Shown one piece after another: positions 1 to 5,572 of a DNA stretch of 7,241 bases. The position numbers and the translations under genes were made by a program. Every line of letters begins with the position of its first letter. Position 1 is the first letter of the stretch. The notes below the pieces were generated by a model. That model was not told where the DNA came from and did not search any database. It saw only the letters and a list, made by a program, of their open reading frames with translations. Source of the stretch: DASPXY01 sp038227745 (GTDB lineage: Bacteria > Planctomycetota > Planctomycetia > Gemmatales > Gemmataceae); assembly GCA_038227745.1 (NCBI GenBank), contig JBBRPS010000531.1, forward strand, positions 1 through 7,241, read 5' to 3'.

Positions 1-31
1 AACTTGCATCCAAGTCGGTAGCGATGACAGT

Positions 32-1657
32 GTGGTGTCACTCTTCGGAAACCGCAGAATTCATGCGGAAAGCGCGACAACACGGGCTGTCGCGGCTCTC
101 CTGAATTCAGTGCAGGTTTTCGTGCCAGGGACACTAGCCGCGGCGTTGCTGAGTTTTCTGGGTGAGGAAGGCAGGGCGCAGTTCTCGCCGGGGGCGGCTG
201 CGGGCGGGCAACCGATCCAGTTCGTGCCGGGAGTCTCCTTCCCGTCCGCGGGCCTCAACCCTCCTGCCGTCGCGGCGCCGGCGATCACCCCGTCGCAGCC
301 GACGGTCGCCGGCCCGGGAGGCCCGCGCGTGGTGTTGCCGGCCTTCGCCGTCTCGCCGAACGCCCGCCTTGGGTCGGCGGTGGCGCAGGAGCCTCCTGCC
401 CACCAGCCTCCTGGGCCGGCGGTCGTCCGCGTTACGCTCGAGGAGGCCAAGCACCGGGCCCTGGCGAACAGCAAGCTGCTCAACCTTGCCGCCCTGAACA
501 CTGAGGCCAAGGGGTATGCGATCAAGGCCACCCGTGCGGACTACTTCCCCAAGGTCACCGGGTCGGTCTTCTACCTGCACTTCAACGACGACCTGGGGAC
601 GGTATTGACGACGCAGGGGCGGACTGTGAGCGGGCTGCGGGGACGGCCACTGGTAACATTCCCGTCCACGACGGTTAACGCAACCGTCCTCAATGAGAAC
701 ACTACTTTCACGAACCTGGTCGCGCTGCAGCCGGTGACGGACCTGCTCAAGGTCCGCCAGGGCGTGAAGATCGCCCAGGCCGACGAGCGGATTGCCCAGG
801 CCGAACTGGAAAAGGGCATCCGCGAGCTGGTCAGCGGCGTCGAGCAACTCTACTGGGGCCTCCTCGCCGTCCGGCGCATCCAGGCGGGGGCGGCGGCAGG
901 TGTCCGCGACGCCGAACTCCTCGCAAAGGGGCAAACGCTCGAGGCGCGGACCGCCCTGGTGGAAGCCCGCCAGGGGCTGCAGCAGGTCGATAAACAGGTC
1001 GCGGACCTCCAGGAACAGCTGAACGGCCTGCTGGACCTGCCGCTCTGCACGGTCCTCGAACTGGTCGAGCCGGCCCTGCCGCCGCCGCCGTACCGTTGTG
1101 CCGACGAGGTGATCGGGCTCGCCCTCGGCGCCAGCCCGGAGATCCGCCAGGCCCAGCAGACCATCGCCAAGGCCCAGGCGGCCGTCGCGGCCGGGAAGCT
1201 GGATTACGTCCCGAGCATCGCCGTGGTCGGGGGCTATACGAACCAGACGGCCGCGTCCTACATCCAGCCGAACATCGGCTACGCCGGCGTGGTGGGCACC
1301 TACACGTTCGTGGACTGGGGCAAGCGCCGGAACACGGTGCGCGAGCGCAGCACGCTGATGACGATGGCGGCGCTGAAACTCCAGCAGACCGAGGCCGACG
1401 TCCGCCAGAAGGCGCAGAAGGCATTCCGGGAGTTACAGGAGAGCCAGGAAGCGCTGGGCACGGCCCGGCAGATGGCGGAGTTGCGGCGGGAAGCGGAACA
1501 GAAGGCGGGCGCGCCGGCGGTCCTGATGGCGGCGGCGAAGGCGCGCATTCTGGCGGACGTGGACGCGGTCAAGGCGGAACTCGCGTACCGACAGGCTTAC
1601 GTCCAGCTGATGGTCCTGGTCGGGGCGGAGGACTGTCCGGCGTTCGGCCATCGCTAG
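32..1657 (+). CDS. TolC-family outer membrane efflux/secretion channel protein
   Basis: Forms, by family knowledge, a trimeric outer-membrane beta-barrel with a periplasmic alpha-helical tunnel that exports substrates for an inner-membrane pump. Seen from the GTG at 32 (541 residues): a hydrophobic stretch at about 19-43 that could be a signal peptide or anchor (possible cleavage near GRA-QF, 47-51); a Pro/Ala/Gly-rich linker at about 52-131; then two OEP-type repeats, about 132-345 (opening VRVTLEEAKHRALANS) and 352-541, each with long Ala/Gln/Glu-rich helices. The motif TYTFVDWGKRR (423-433) is the strand-to-helix turn typical of TolC homologues. The N-terminus is uncertain: the frame has no stop back to the left edge, GTG 32 lacks a clear ribosome binding site, and GTG 110 is another candidate, so the gene may begin outside the window. 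No pump or membrane-fusion partner is visible; partners could lie upstream. The family call is firm; substrate and start are unknown. Confidence 0.88.
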   Translation: MVSLFGNRRIHAESATTRAVAALLNSVQVFVPGTLAAALLSFLGEEGRAQFSPGAAAGGQPIQFVPGVSFPSAGLNPPAVAAPAITPSQPTVAGPGGPRVVLPAFAVSPNARLGSAVAQEPPAHQPPGPAVVRVTLEEAKHRALANSKLLNLAALNTEAKGYAIKATRADYFPKVTGSVFYLHFNDDLGTVLTTQGRTVSGLRGRPLVTFPSTTVNATVLNENTTFTNLVALQPVTDLLKVRQGVKIAQADERIAQAELEKGIRELVSGVEQLYWGLLAVRRIQAGAAAGVRDAELLAKGQTLEARTALVEARQGLQQVDKQVADLQEQLNGLLDLPLCTVLELVEPALPPPPYRCADEVIGLALGASPEIRQAQQTIAKAQAAVAAGKLDYVPSIAVVGGYTNQTAASYIQPNIGYAGVVGTYTFVDWGKRRNTVRERSTLMTMAALKLQQTEADVRQKAQKAFRELQESQEALGTARQMAELRREAEQKAGAPAVLMAAAKARILADVDAVKAELAYRQAYVQLMVLVGAEDCPAFGHR

Positions 1658-1690
1658 TCTCGACCTGAAGACGCGGCACGGTTTCATCGA

Positions 1691-1778
1691 CCTGGGGAAT
1701 GACGTCCCAGGCCGGCACGGGGTGGACCGAAATCGCGCTGGACTTCACGCCGCCTGCCAAAATCTCCGCGGCAGGTGG
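1691..1778 (+). repeat. two small hairpins downstream of the TolC-like gene
   Basis: The spacer after the TolC-like stop holds a 6-bp stem (CCTGGG at 1691-1696 with CCCAGG at 1706-1711, 9-nt loop) and a 9-bp stem with one G-T pair (1750-1758 with 1770-1778, 11-nt loop). Neither is followed by a T tract, so they are not canonical intrinsic terminators. Together with the large palindrome at 1799-1862 they make a structured 3' region that may stop or stabilise the TolC-like transcript. Short GC-rich stems are expected by chance in DNA this rich in GC, so the weight given is low. Confidence 0.35.
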
Positions 1779-1798
1779 GACGTTGCGCCGCCCCCGCC

Positions 1799-1862
1799 CG
1801 TGGCGACGAGCTGCCAGCTTGTCGGCTTCCCGCCCGCGACAAGCTGGCAGCTCGTCGCCACG
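1799..1862. repeat. 26-bp perfect inverted repeat with self-palindromic arms (REP/BIME-like)
   Basis: Positions 1799-1824 are the exact reverse complement of 1837-1862, separated by a 12-nt loop (GCTTCCCGCCCG). Within each arm a 21-bp unit (1804-1824 and 1837-1857) is itself a near-perfect palindrome around the core AGCTGSCAGCT flanked by CGAC and GTCG, with one non-complementary pair per unit. The two units therefore also read as near-direct repeats differing at 3 of 21 positions. It can fold as one long hairpin or as two short ones. It sits between two plus-strand genes, ending 55 bp before the kdsB promoter -10 region, and has no T tract. The design resembles paired REP elements (BIMEs), but membership of a dispersed family cannot be shown from one window. 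Termination, mRNA protection or protein binding are all possible. Confidence 0.85.
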
Positions 1863-1916
1863 AACTGGGACAGCCCCGAACCCGGCTTGACCGGATCTCC
1901 GTTCCCTGTTACCTCA

Positions 1917-1925
1917 TGGTATACT
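1917..1925 (+). promoter_or_regulatory. extended -10 promoter of kdsB
   Basis: TGGTATACT fits the extended -10 form TGnTATAAT with a single mismatch in the hexamer (1920-1925). No convincing -35 lies 16-18 bp upstream; a TTGACC at 1887-1892 is too far away (27 bp). Extended -10 promoters can work without a -35. The predicted transcription start is near 1932, giving a leader of about 20 nt that just includes the ribosome binding site. Confidence 0.5.
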
Positions 1926-1940
1926 TCCCCCCGCGACGAC

Positions 1941-1948
1941 AAGGAGGT
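1941..1948 (+). promoter_or_regulatory. Shine-Dalgarno site of kdsB
   Basis: AAGGAGGT, a near-complete anti-16S match, lies 4 nt before the ATG at 1953. It fixes the start of kdsB and argues against the longer reading frame opening at 1722. Confidence 0.85.
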
Positions 1949-1952
1949 CGCC

Positions 1953-2711
1953 ATGAGGACCGCCATCATCATCCCCGCCCGCTACGCCTCGACGCGCCTG
2001 CCGGGCAAACCACTGCTCCGCGACACCGGCAAGTACCTCATCCAGCACGTCTACGAACGCGCCTGCCAGTCGCGCGCCGGCCTCGTCGTCGTGGCCACCG
2101 ATGACGAGCGCATCGTGGAAGCCGTGCGCGAGTTCGGCGGCCGCGTCGAGATGACGCGCGCCGACCATCCCAGCGGCACCGACCGCATCGCCGAGGTCGC
2201 CCGCCGCATCGACGCCGACATCATCGTCAACCTCCAGGGCGACGAGCCCCTCGTCGAGCCGTCCGCCCTCGACCTGCTGCCGGAACTGCTCTACCGCGAC
2301 CCCGACGCCGACGTGGCCACTCTCGCCGTGCCGATCGCGTCCGAGGAGCAGTGGCGCGACCCCGCCTGCGTCAAGGTGGTCCGCGACGCCTGCGGACGGG
2401 CCCTCTACTTCAGCCGCAGCCCCATCCCGTTCGTCCGCGATGGCCGGCCCGACTTCCATGAAGACCCGCCGTGCTTCCTCCAGCACCTCGGCCTGTACGC
2501 CTACCGCCGCCGTTTCCTCCTGAGCCTGGCGTCCCTGCCGCCCGAGCCCCTGGAGGAACTGGAGAAGCTGGAACAACTGCGCGTCCTGGCGCTGGGGCGG
2601 CGCATCCACGTCGGCGTCGTCGCCCACGCCGGCCACGGCATCGACACCCCCGCCGACTACGAGCGCTTCGTCCAGGCTTACCGGCAAACTCCGCAGAGCC
2701 GCGCGGCGTGA
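1953..2711 (+). CDS. kdsB: 3-deoxy-manno-octulosonate cytidylyltransferase (CMP-Kdo synthetase)
   Basis: Cytoplasmic enzyme that joins CTP and Kdo to give CMP-Kdo and pyrophosphate, the activated sugar that Kdo transferases put on lipid A. The 252 residues match the usual length of about 250. Visible family motifs: the N-terminal nucleotide loop IIPARYASTRLPGKPL (6-21), ATDDERI (48-54), HPSGTDRIAEV (72-82), NLQGDEP (93-99) whose Asp97 is expected to bind magnesium, YFSRSPIPF (152-160), HLGLYAYRR (178-186), LEELEKLEQLR (200-210) and GIDTPADYERF (229-239), whose Asp231 is the second expected metal ligand. The ATG at 1953 is chosen because the protein begins exactly at the conserved MRTAIIIPAR and follows a strong ribosome binding site. 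It lies 135 bp before pyrG, whose product supplies its CTP. It implies that this organism makes a Kdo-containing lipopolysaccharide or similar glycan. I see no defects. Confidence 0.96.
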   Translation: MRTAIIIPARYASTRLPGKPLLRDTGKYLIQHVYERACQSRAGLVVVATDDERIVEAVREFGGRVEMTRADHPSGTDRIAEVARRIDADIIVNLQGDEPLVEPSALDLLPELLYRDPDADVATLAVPIASEEQWRDPACVKVVRDACGRALYFSRSPIPFVRDGRPDFHEDPPCFLQHLGLYAYRRRFLLSLASLPPEPLEELEKLEQLRVLALGRRIHVGVVAHAGHGIDTPADYERFVQAYRQTPQSRAA

Positions 2712-2734
2712 GTCCGCGGCCACCGCCCCGCGGT

Positions 2735-2763
2735 TTGGCGGCCGTCGGGCGGTTGGGTATACT
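2735..2763 (+). promoter_or_regulatory. probable sigma-70-type promoter of pyrG
   Basis: TTGGCG (2735-2740, 4 of 6 to TTGACA) and TATACT (2758-2763, 5 of 6 to TATAAT) are separated by the ideal 17 bp. The predicted start near 2770 leaves a leader of roughly 77 nt that carries the hairpin at 2783-2811. It begins 23 bp after the kdsB stop, so pyrG probably has its own transcript even if kdsB also reads through. Confidence 0.55.
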
Positions 2764-2782
2764 GATAGCAGGACAGACTCTC

Positions 2783-2811
2783 CAGGCCTGCGGGGTGTCC
2801 CCGCGGGCCTG
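2783..2811 (+). promoter_or_regulatory. strong hairpin in the kdsB-pyrG spacer (pyrG leader)
   Basis: A 13-bp stem (2783-2795 with 2799-2811) closed by the triloop TGT, with a single G-U pair (2789 with 2805). The bases after it, TCTCGTTTC, are pyrimidine-rich but not a T run, so this is not a standard terminator. From the predicted start near 2770 it would form almost at once in the pyrG leader, 35 nt before the GTG. It could be an attenuator, an mRNA stabiliser, or the 3' end of the kdsB message. The B. subtilis pyrG mechanism (G addition at an initial GGG run) does not fit, because the predicted start lacks such a run. Confidence 0.6.
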
Positions 2812-2846
2812 TCTCGTTTCCGCATGCTACCGCTCGAGGAACTCGC

Positions 2847-4466
2847 GTGGCCAAGCACATCTTCGTCACCGGCGGCGTGGTCAGCTCGCTCGGCAAGGGC
2901 CTCACCAGCGCCTCGGTCGGCATGCTCCTGGAGCGCCGCGGACTGCGCGTGCGCTTGCAGAAGTTCGACCCGTACCTCAACGTCGATCCCGGCACGATGA
3001 GTCCCTATCAGCACGGCGAGGTCTACGTGCTCGACGATGGCGCCGAGACCGATCTGGACCTCGGCCACTACGAGCGCTTCACCAACGCCCCGCTCAGCCG
3101 CGAGTGCAACTACACCACCGGCAAGATCTACCGCAGCGTCATCGAGAAGGAGCGGCACGGCGACTACCTCGGCCGGACCGTGCAGGTCATCCCGCACGTC
3201 ACCGACGAGATCAAGGGGGCAGTGCGGCGGCTGGTGGCCGACGACGTGGACGTGGTCATCACCGAGATCGGCGGCACCGTCGGCGACATCGAGAGCCTGC
3301 CCTTCCTCGAGGCCATCCGTCAGTTCGCCCTCGATGTCGGCAAGAACAACTGCCTCTACATCCACCTGACCCTCGTGCCCTATCTCAAGGCCGCCGGCGA
3401 GGCCAAGACCAAGCCGACGCAGCACAGCGTCAGCCAGCTCCGCCAGATCGGCATCCAGCCCGACATCCTGATTTGCCGCACCGAGCGCGAGCTGGGCAAG
3501 GACGAGGCGGAGAAGATCGCGCTGTTTTGCAACGTCGAGCCGCGCGCCGTCATTGAGGAGCGCGACAAGGAGCTGAGCATCTACGAGGTGCCGCTGAGCC
3601 TGGTCGATAACCACCTGGACGACCTGATCGTCGAGAAGCTGAACCTGCGCGCCCGGCCGCTGGAAATCGGCGACTGGCGGGCGCTGCTGCAGCGGATCAA
3701 GAACCCGACGCACGAGGTCAGCATCGCGGTGGTCGGCAAGTACATCAAGTACAACGACGCCTACAAGTCCATCTACGAGGCGCTGGCTCACGCCGGCATC
3801 GCGCTGTCGAGCCGGATCCTGGTGCGCAAGGTGGAGTCCGAGGAGATCAAGAACCACAGCGATGCGGAGCGCCTGCTCAGTGGCGTGGACGGCATCCTGG
3901 TGCCGGGCGGCTTCGGCTACCGCGGCATCGACGGCAAGGTCGAGGCGATCCGCTACGCCCGGGAGAAGCAGACCCCGTTCTTCGGCATCTGTCTCGGGCT
4001 GCAGTGTGCCGTGATCGAGTTCGCCCGCAACGTCCTCGGCCTGACGGACGCCAACAGCAGCGAGTTCGACCCGGACTGCGCCCACCCCGTCGTGTGCATG
4101 CTGAACGAGCAGTTCTCCATCACCGACATGGGCGGCACGATGCGGCTGGGTTCGTATCCCTGCGTCGTGAAGGAGGAGAGTCGGGCGCGGGAGGCGTACG
4201 GCGGCGTCCTGGTCCACGAGCGGCACCGGCACCGTTACGAGTTCAACAACGACTACCGCGGCCGTTTCGCCGAGCACGGCTTCGAGGTAACCGGCACCAG
4301 TCCGGACGGTCAGCTGGTCGAGGTGGTCGAGCTGCGCGAGCACCCGTGGTTCCTGGCGGTGCAGTGCCACCCCGAGTTCAAGTCGAAGCCGACGAAGGCG
4401 CACCCGCTGTTCTGCGACTTCGTACAGGCGAGCCTGGCGTTCCGGCAGTCAAAAAAAAAACACTGA
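2847..4466 (+). CDS. pyrG: CTP synthase (glutamine-hydrolysing)
   Basis: Converts UTP to CTP using ATP and ammonia from glutamine, the last step of de novo pyrimidine nucleotide synthesis, in the cytoplasm as a tetramer. The 539 residues match the family's usual 530-550. The N-terminal synthetase domain covers about 1-266: HIFVTGGVVSSLGKG (4-18) is the ATP loop with Lys17, and GDIES (146-150) and KTKPTQHS (187-194) are conserved nucleotide-site segments. The class I glutamine amidotransferase domain covers about 290-530: PGGFGYRG (353-360), FFGICLG (378-384) with nucleophile Cys382, and CHPEF (507-511) giving His508 and Glu510 of the triad. The start is GTG at 2847, preceded by GAGGA at 2836-2840 with 6-nt spacing; the protein begins at the conserved AKHIFVTGG. 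The gene ends in Ser-Lys-Lys-Lys-His coded through ten A in a row. It is complete, with all catalytic residues present. Confidence 0.97.
   Translation: MAKHIFVTGGVVSSLGKGLTSASVGMLLERRGLRVRLQKFDPYLNVDPGTMSPYQHGEVYVLDDGAETDLDLGHYERFTNAPLSRECNYTTGKIYRSVIEKERHGDYLGRTVQVIPHVTDEIKGAVRRLVADDVDVVITEIGGTVGDIESLPFLEAIRQFALDVGKNNCLYIHLTLVPYLKAAGEAKTKPTQHSVSQLRQIGIQPDILICRTERELGKDEAEKIALFCNVEPRAVIEERDKELSIYEVPLSLVDNHLDDLIVEKLNLRARPLEIGDWRALLQRIKNPTHEVSIAVVGKYIKYNDAYKSIYEALAHAGIALSSRILVRKVESEEIKNHSDAERLLSGVDGILVPGGFGYRGIDGKVEAIRYAREKQTPFFGICLGLQCAVIEFARNVLGLTDANSSEFDPDCAHPVVCMLNEQFSITDMGGTMRLGSYPCVVKEESRAREAYGGVLVHERHRHRYEFNNDYRGRFAEHGFEVTGTSPDGQLVEVVELREHPWFLAVQCHPEFKSKPTKAHPLFCDFVQASLAFRQSKKKH
4451..4460 (+). 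other. A10 homopolymer at the 3' end of pyrG
   Basis: Ten consecutive A occur five codons before the pyrG stop, reading Ser-Lys-Lys-Lys-His, in DNA that is otherwise very GC-rich. Runs of nine or more A are known sites of polymerase and ribosome slippage. Gain of one A would replace the last residue by an 84-residue tail ending at 4714, inside the next gene; loss of one A would give a tail of about 16 residues ending at 4509. Position and length are directly visible; slippage is inference. Confidence 0.8.
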
Positions 4467-4510
4467 CGGACCGCGCGTCCGGCCCGCGGTGCCGGCTGCC
4501 GCTTCTTGAA

Positions 4511-4583
4511 GGAAATGATGAATCCAGAATGATGAATGATGAATGGAAGACAGGGGCTCTTCCATTCATCATTCATCATTTCC
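4511..4583. repeat. AT-rich heptad-repeat hairpin between pyrG and the membrane gene
   Basis: A perfect 23-bp inverted repeat (4528-4550 with 4558-4580, loop CAGGGGC). The left side is built from in-phase heptads: GATGAAT at 4517-4523, the degenerate CCAGAAT at 4524-4530, then GATGAAT at 4531-4537 and 4538-4544; the right side carries ATTCATC at 4564-4570 and 4571-4577. A second perfect pairing of 13 bp is possible between 4511-4523 and 4571-4583; it shares bases with the first, so the two folds compete. The base composition is far poorer in GC than the flanks, suggesting an inserted or expanded element. It lies 44 bp after the pyrG stop and may act as a processing or termination structure, though no T tract follows. 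From memory, similar ATTCATC repeats, whose spurious translations read FIIHHS, are scattered through many bacterial genomes. Confidence 0.85.
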
Positions 4584-4589
4584 CGCTAT

Positions 4590-4618
4590 TTGCTGCCCCC
4601 GCGTTTGTGAGCTATACC
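4590..4618 (+). promoter_or_regulatory. weak promoter candidate upstream of the membrane protein gene
   Basis: TTGCTG (4590-4595, 3 of 6) and TATACC (4613-4618, 4 of 6) have a 17-bp spacer. Its -10 resembles the TATACT seen before kdsB and pyrG. It begins just after the heptad hairpin, and the predicted start near 4625 gives a leader of about 47 nt. Confidence 0.35.
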
Positions 4619-4660
4619 TTGCGCAGACGTTGCGGCGCACCCTCACAACTCCCGAGCGGC

Positions 4661-4671
4661 GGGGACTCCCC
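4661..4671 (+). promoter_or_regulatory. small hairpin directly abutting the start codon
   Basis: GGGG (4661-4664) and CCCC (4668-4671) can pair around ACT, and the ATG follows at 4672 with no gap. No clear Shine-Dalgarno site is present in the 15 nt before the ATG, so initiation may be weak or rely on another mechanism. The stem is only 4 bp, and any regulatory effect is inference. Confidence 0.3.
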
Positions 4672-5490
4672 ATGCTGGCGTACGAAACCGAACAAGAATA
4701 CACCCACGAGTTGAACGAACGGCTGCGCATGGAGACGGGCTGGAAAGACGTCTCCTCGGGCCTGCGCGGCATCCTCTGGGGCTACCTGGTCTTCTTCCTG
4801 GGCACGCTGATCGGCGTCGGCCTGGTCGTGTACTCGGCCTACGGCTGGCTGCTCGGCCCGGGGGCGCGGCCGGGGCGGCTGCCGCCGCTCAGCACGATCT
4901 GGCAGTTCTACATCGGCCTGGGCATCCTCTCGACCGTCGGCACGTTCGGCTACCTGATGGTCGTCGGGGGGCAGTGGAAGTGCCTGCATGGCGCCCCGGA
5001 GCGGTACGGCGCCCGCTGGCTGATGTTCTTCTGCCTAGTGTGCCTGCTCGCCGGGCCGGCCCTCAACATCGCCTCGTACATCGGTTGCGTGCAGCGCTAC
5101 CCGGAACTGTCGCGCGGGGCTGCCAGTCTGCGGCAGATCCGCTTCACCGCCAGCGGGCACTACATGCAGCTCGCCAGCGCCGCCGCCAGCCTGCTTTACT
5201 CGCTCTTCTTCCTCCTCTTCCTCCGCGCGGTGGCCCACTGCCACAACGCGCCGAGGTACGTGATGGTCGTGAACTTCGCCCTCGCCCTCGTCGGCGGCAT
5301 GGTCGGCCTCTCCGCTTACATGGGATACCTGTCGTTCCGGGGCATGGTGTCCGAGGACGGCATGCTCCAGATCTGCACCTCCCTGGGCTGGGTGATCTGT
5401 TTCATCTTCTACCTGTGCCTGATAGGCGGCATACGCTCGTGCATCAACAAGAGCGTGGCCCGCGTCTGTTCGCCGCTCGAGATGCACTAA
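4672..5490 (+). CDS. hypothetical six-helix integral membrane protein
   Basis: I do not recognise the family and assign no function. From the ATG at 4672 the product has 272 residues. An acidic/basic cytoplasmic-looking N-terminus (1-32, MLAYETEQEYTHELNERL) precedes six likely transmembrane helices at about 34-56, 76-100, 115-139, 164-187, 197-220 and 231-254; the C-terminal tail (255-272) is short and basic then acidic. There is no signal peptide and no obvious catalytic motif. It has nine cysteines, mostly in or beside helices 3 and 6. Positive residues after helices 2, 4 and 6 agree with both termini being cytoplasmic. This start is preferred over the in-frame ATG at 4543, which would translate the heptad hairpin. 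It appears to be a single-gene transcript, between its own weak promoter and a strong terminator. It could belong to a lineage-restricted planctomycete family. Confidence 0.8.
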   Translation: MLAYETEQEYTHELNERLRMETGWKDVSSGLRGILWGYLVFFLGTLIGVGLVVYSAYGWLLGPGARPGRLPPLSTIWQFYIGLGILSTVGTFGYLMVVGGQWKCLHGAPERYGARWLMFFCLVCLLAGPALNIASYIGCVQRYPELSRGAASLRQIRFTASGHYMQLASAAASLLYSLFFLLFLRAVAHCHNAPRYVMVVNFALALVGGMVGLSAYMGYLSFRGMVSEDGMLQICTSLGWVICFIFYLCLIGGIRSCINKSVARVCSPLEMH

Positions 5491-5514
5491 GGCGAGCGGC
5501 CGGGGTTTGCCACA

Positions 5515-5561
5515 CGGCCCGCGGCGGGGACAGCAGTCCCCGCCACGGGCCGATTGTTTTT
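5515..5561 (+). terminator. intrinsic terminator of the membrane protein gene
   Basis: A 17-pair GC-rich stem (5515-5531 with 5536-5552) has one C-A mismatch (5522 with 5545) and an AGCA loop, followed at once by ATTGTTTTT (5553-5561). It starts 25 nt after the stop of the plus-strand gene. On the minus strand no T tract follows, so it serves the plus strand best, although the stem may also slow transcription arriving from the convergent antitoxin-like gene. Confidence 0.9.
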
Positions 5562-5572
5562 CAACGATCCGC

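Noticed and set aside
134..934. 266-codon minus-strand frame opposite the TolC-like gene
   Set aside because: It is an antisense shadow with an Arg/Asp/Gly-rich translation, fully overlapping a gene with clear family features.
1887..1925. TTGACC at 1887-1892 as the -35 of the kdsB promoter
   Set aside because: The spacer to TATACT at 1920 is 27 bp, far beyond the 15-20 bp that sigma-70 promoters tolerate; the extended -10 reading is better.
1722..1952. Longer kdsB reading frame starting at ATG 1722
   Set aside because: It would translate the large palindrome and add 77 residues with no family match. The ATG at 1953 has AAGGAGGT upstream and begins at the conserved KdsB N-terminus.
1914..4403. 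829-codon open frame on the minus strand across kdsB and pyrG
   Set aside because: It is exactly antisense to two firmly identified enzymes. Its translation is Asp/Val/Leu/Ala-rich and repetitive, as expected from the third-position GC bias of the real genes.
4451..4500. T10 run on the minus strand as an intrinsic terminator
   Set aside because: The only hairpin before it on that strand is a 5-bp stem with a 9-nt loop, ending about 10 nt away, and no minus-strand gene lies upstream to be terminated.
4511..4583. CRISPR array or transposon end in the heptad repeats
   Set aside because: Units are 7 bp without spacers, there is no adjacent cas or transposase gene, and no flanking target duplication is visible.
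4543..4671. Upstream ATG extension of the six-helix membrane protein
   Set aside because: The extension begins inside the heptad hairpin and lies upstream of the candidate promoter; the sequence looks non-coding.
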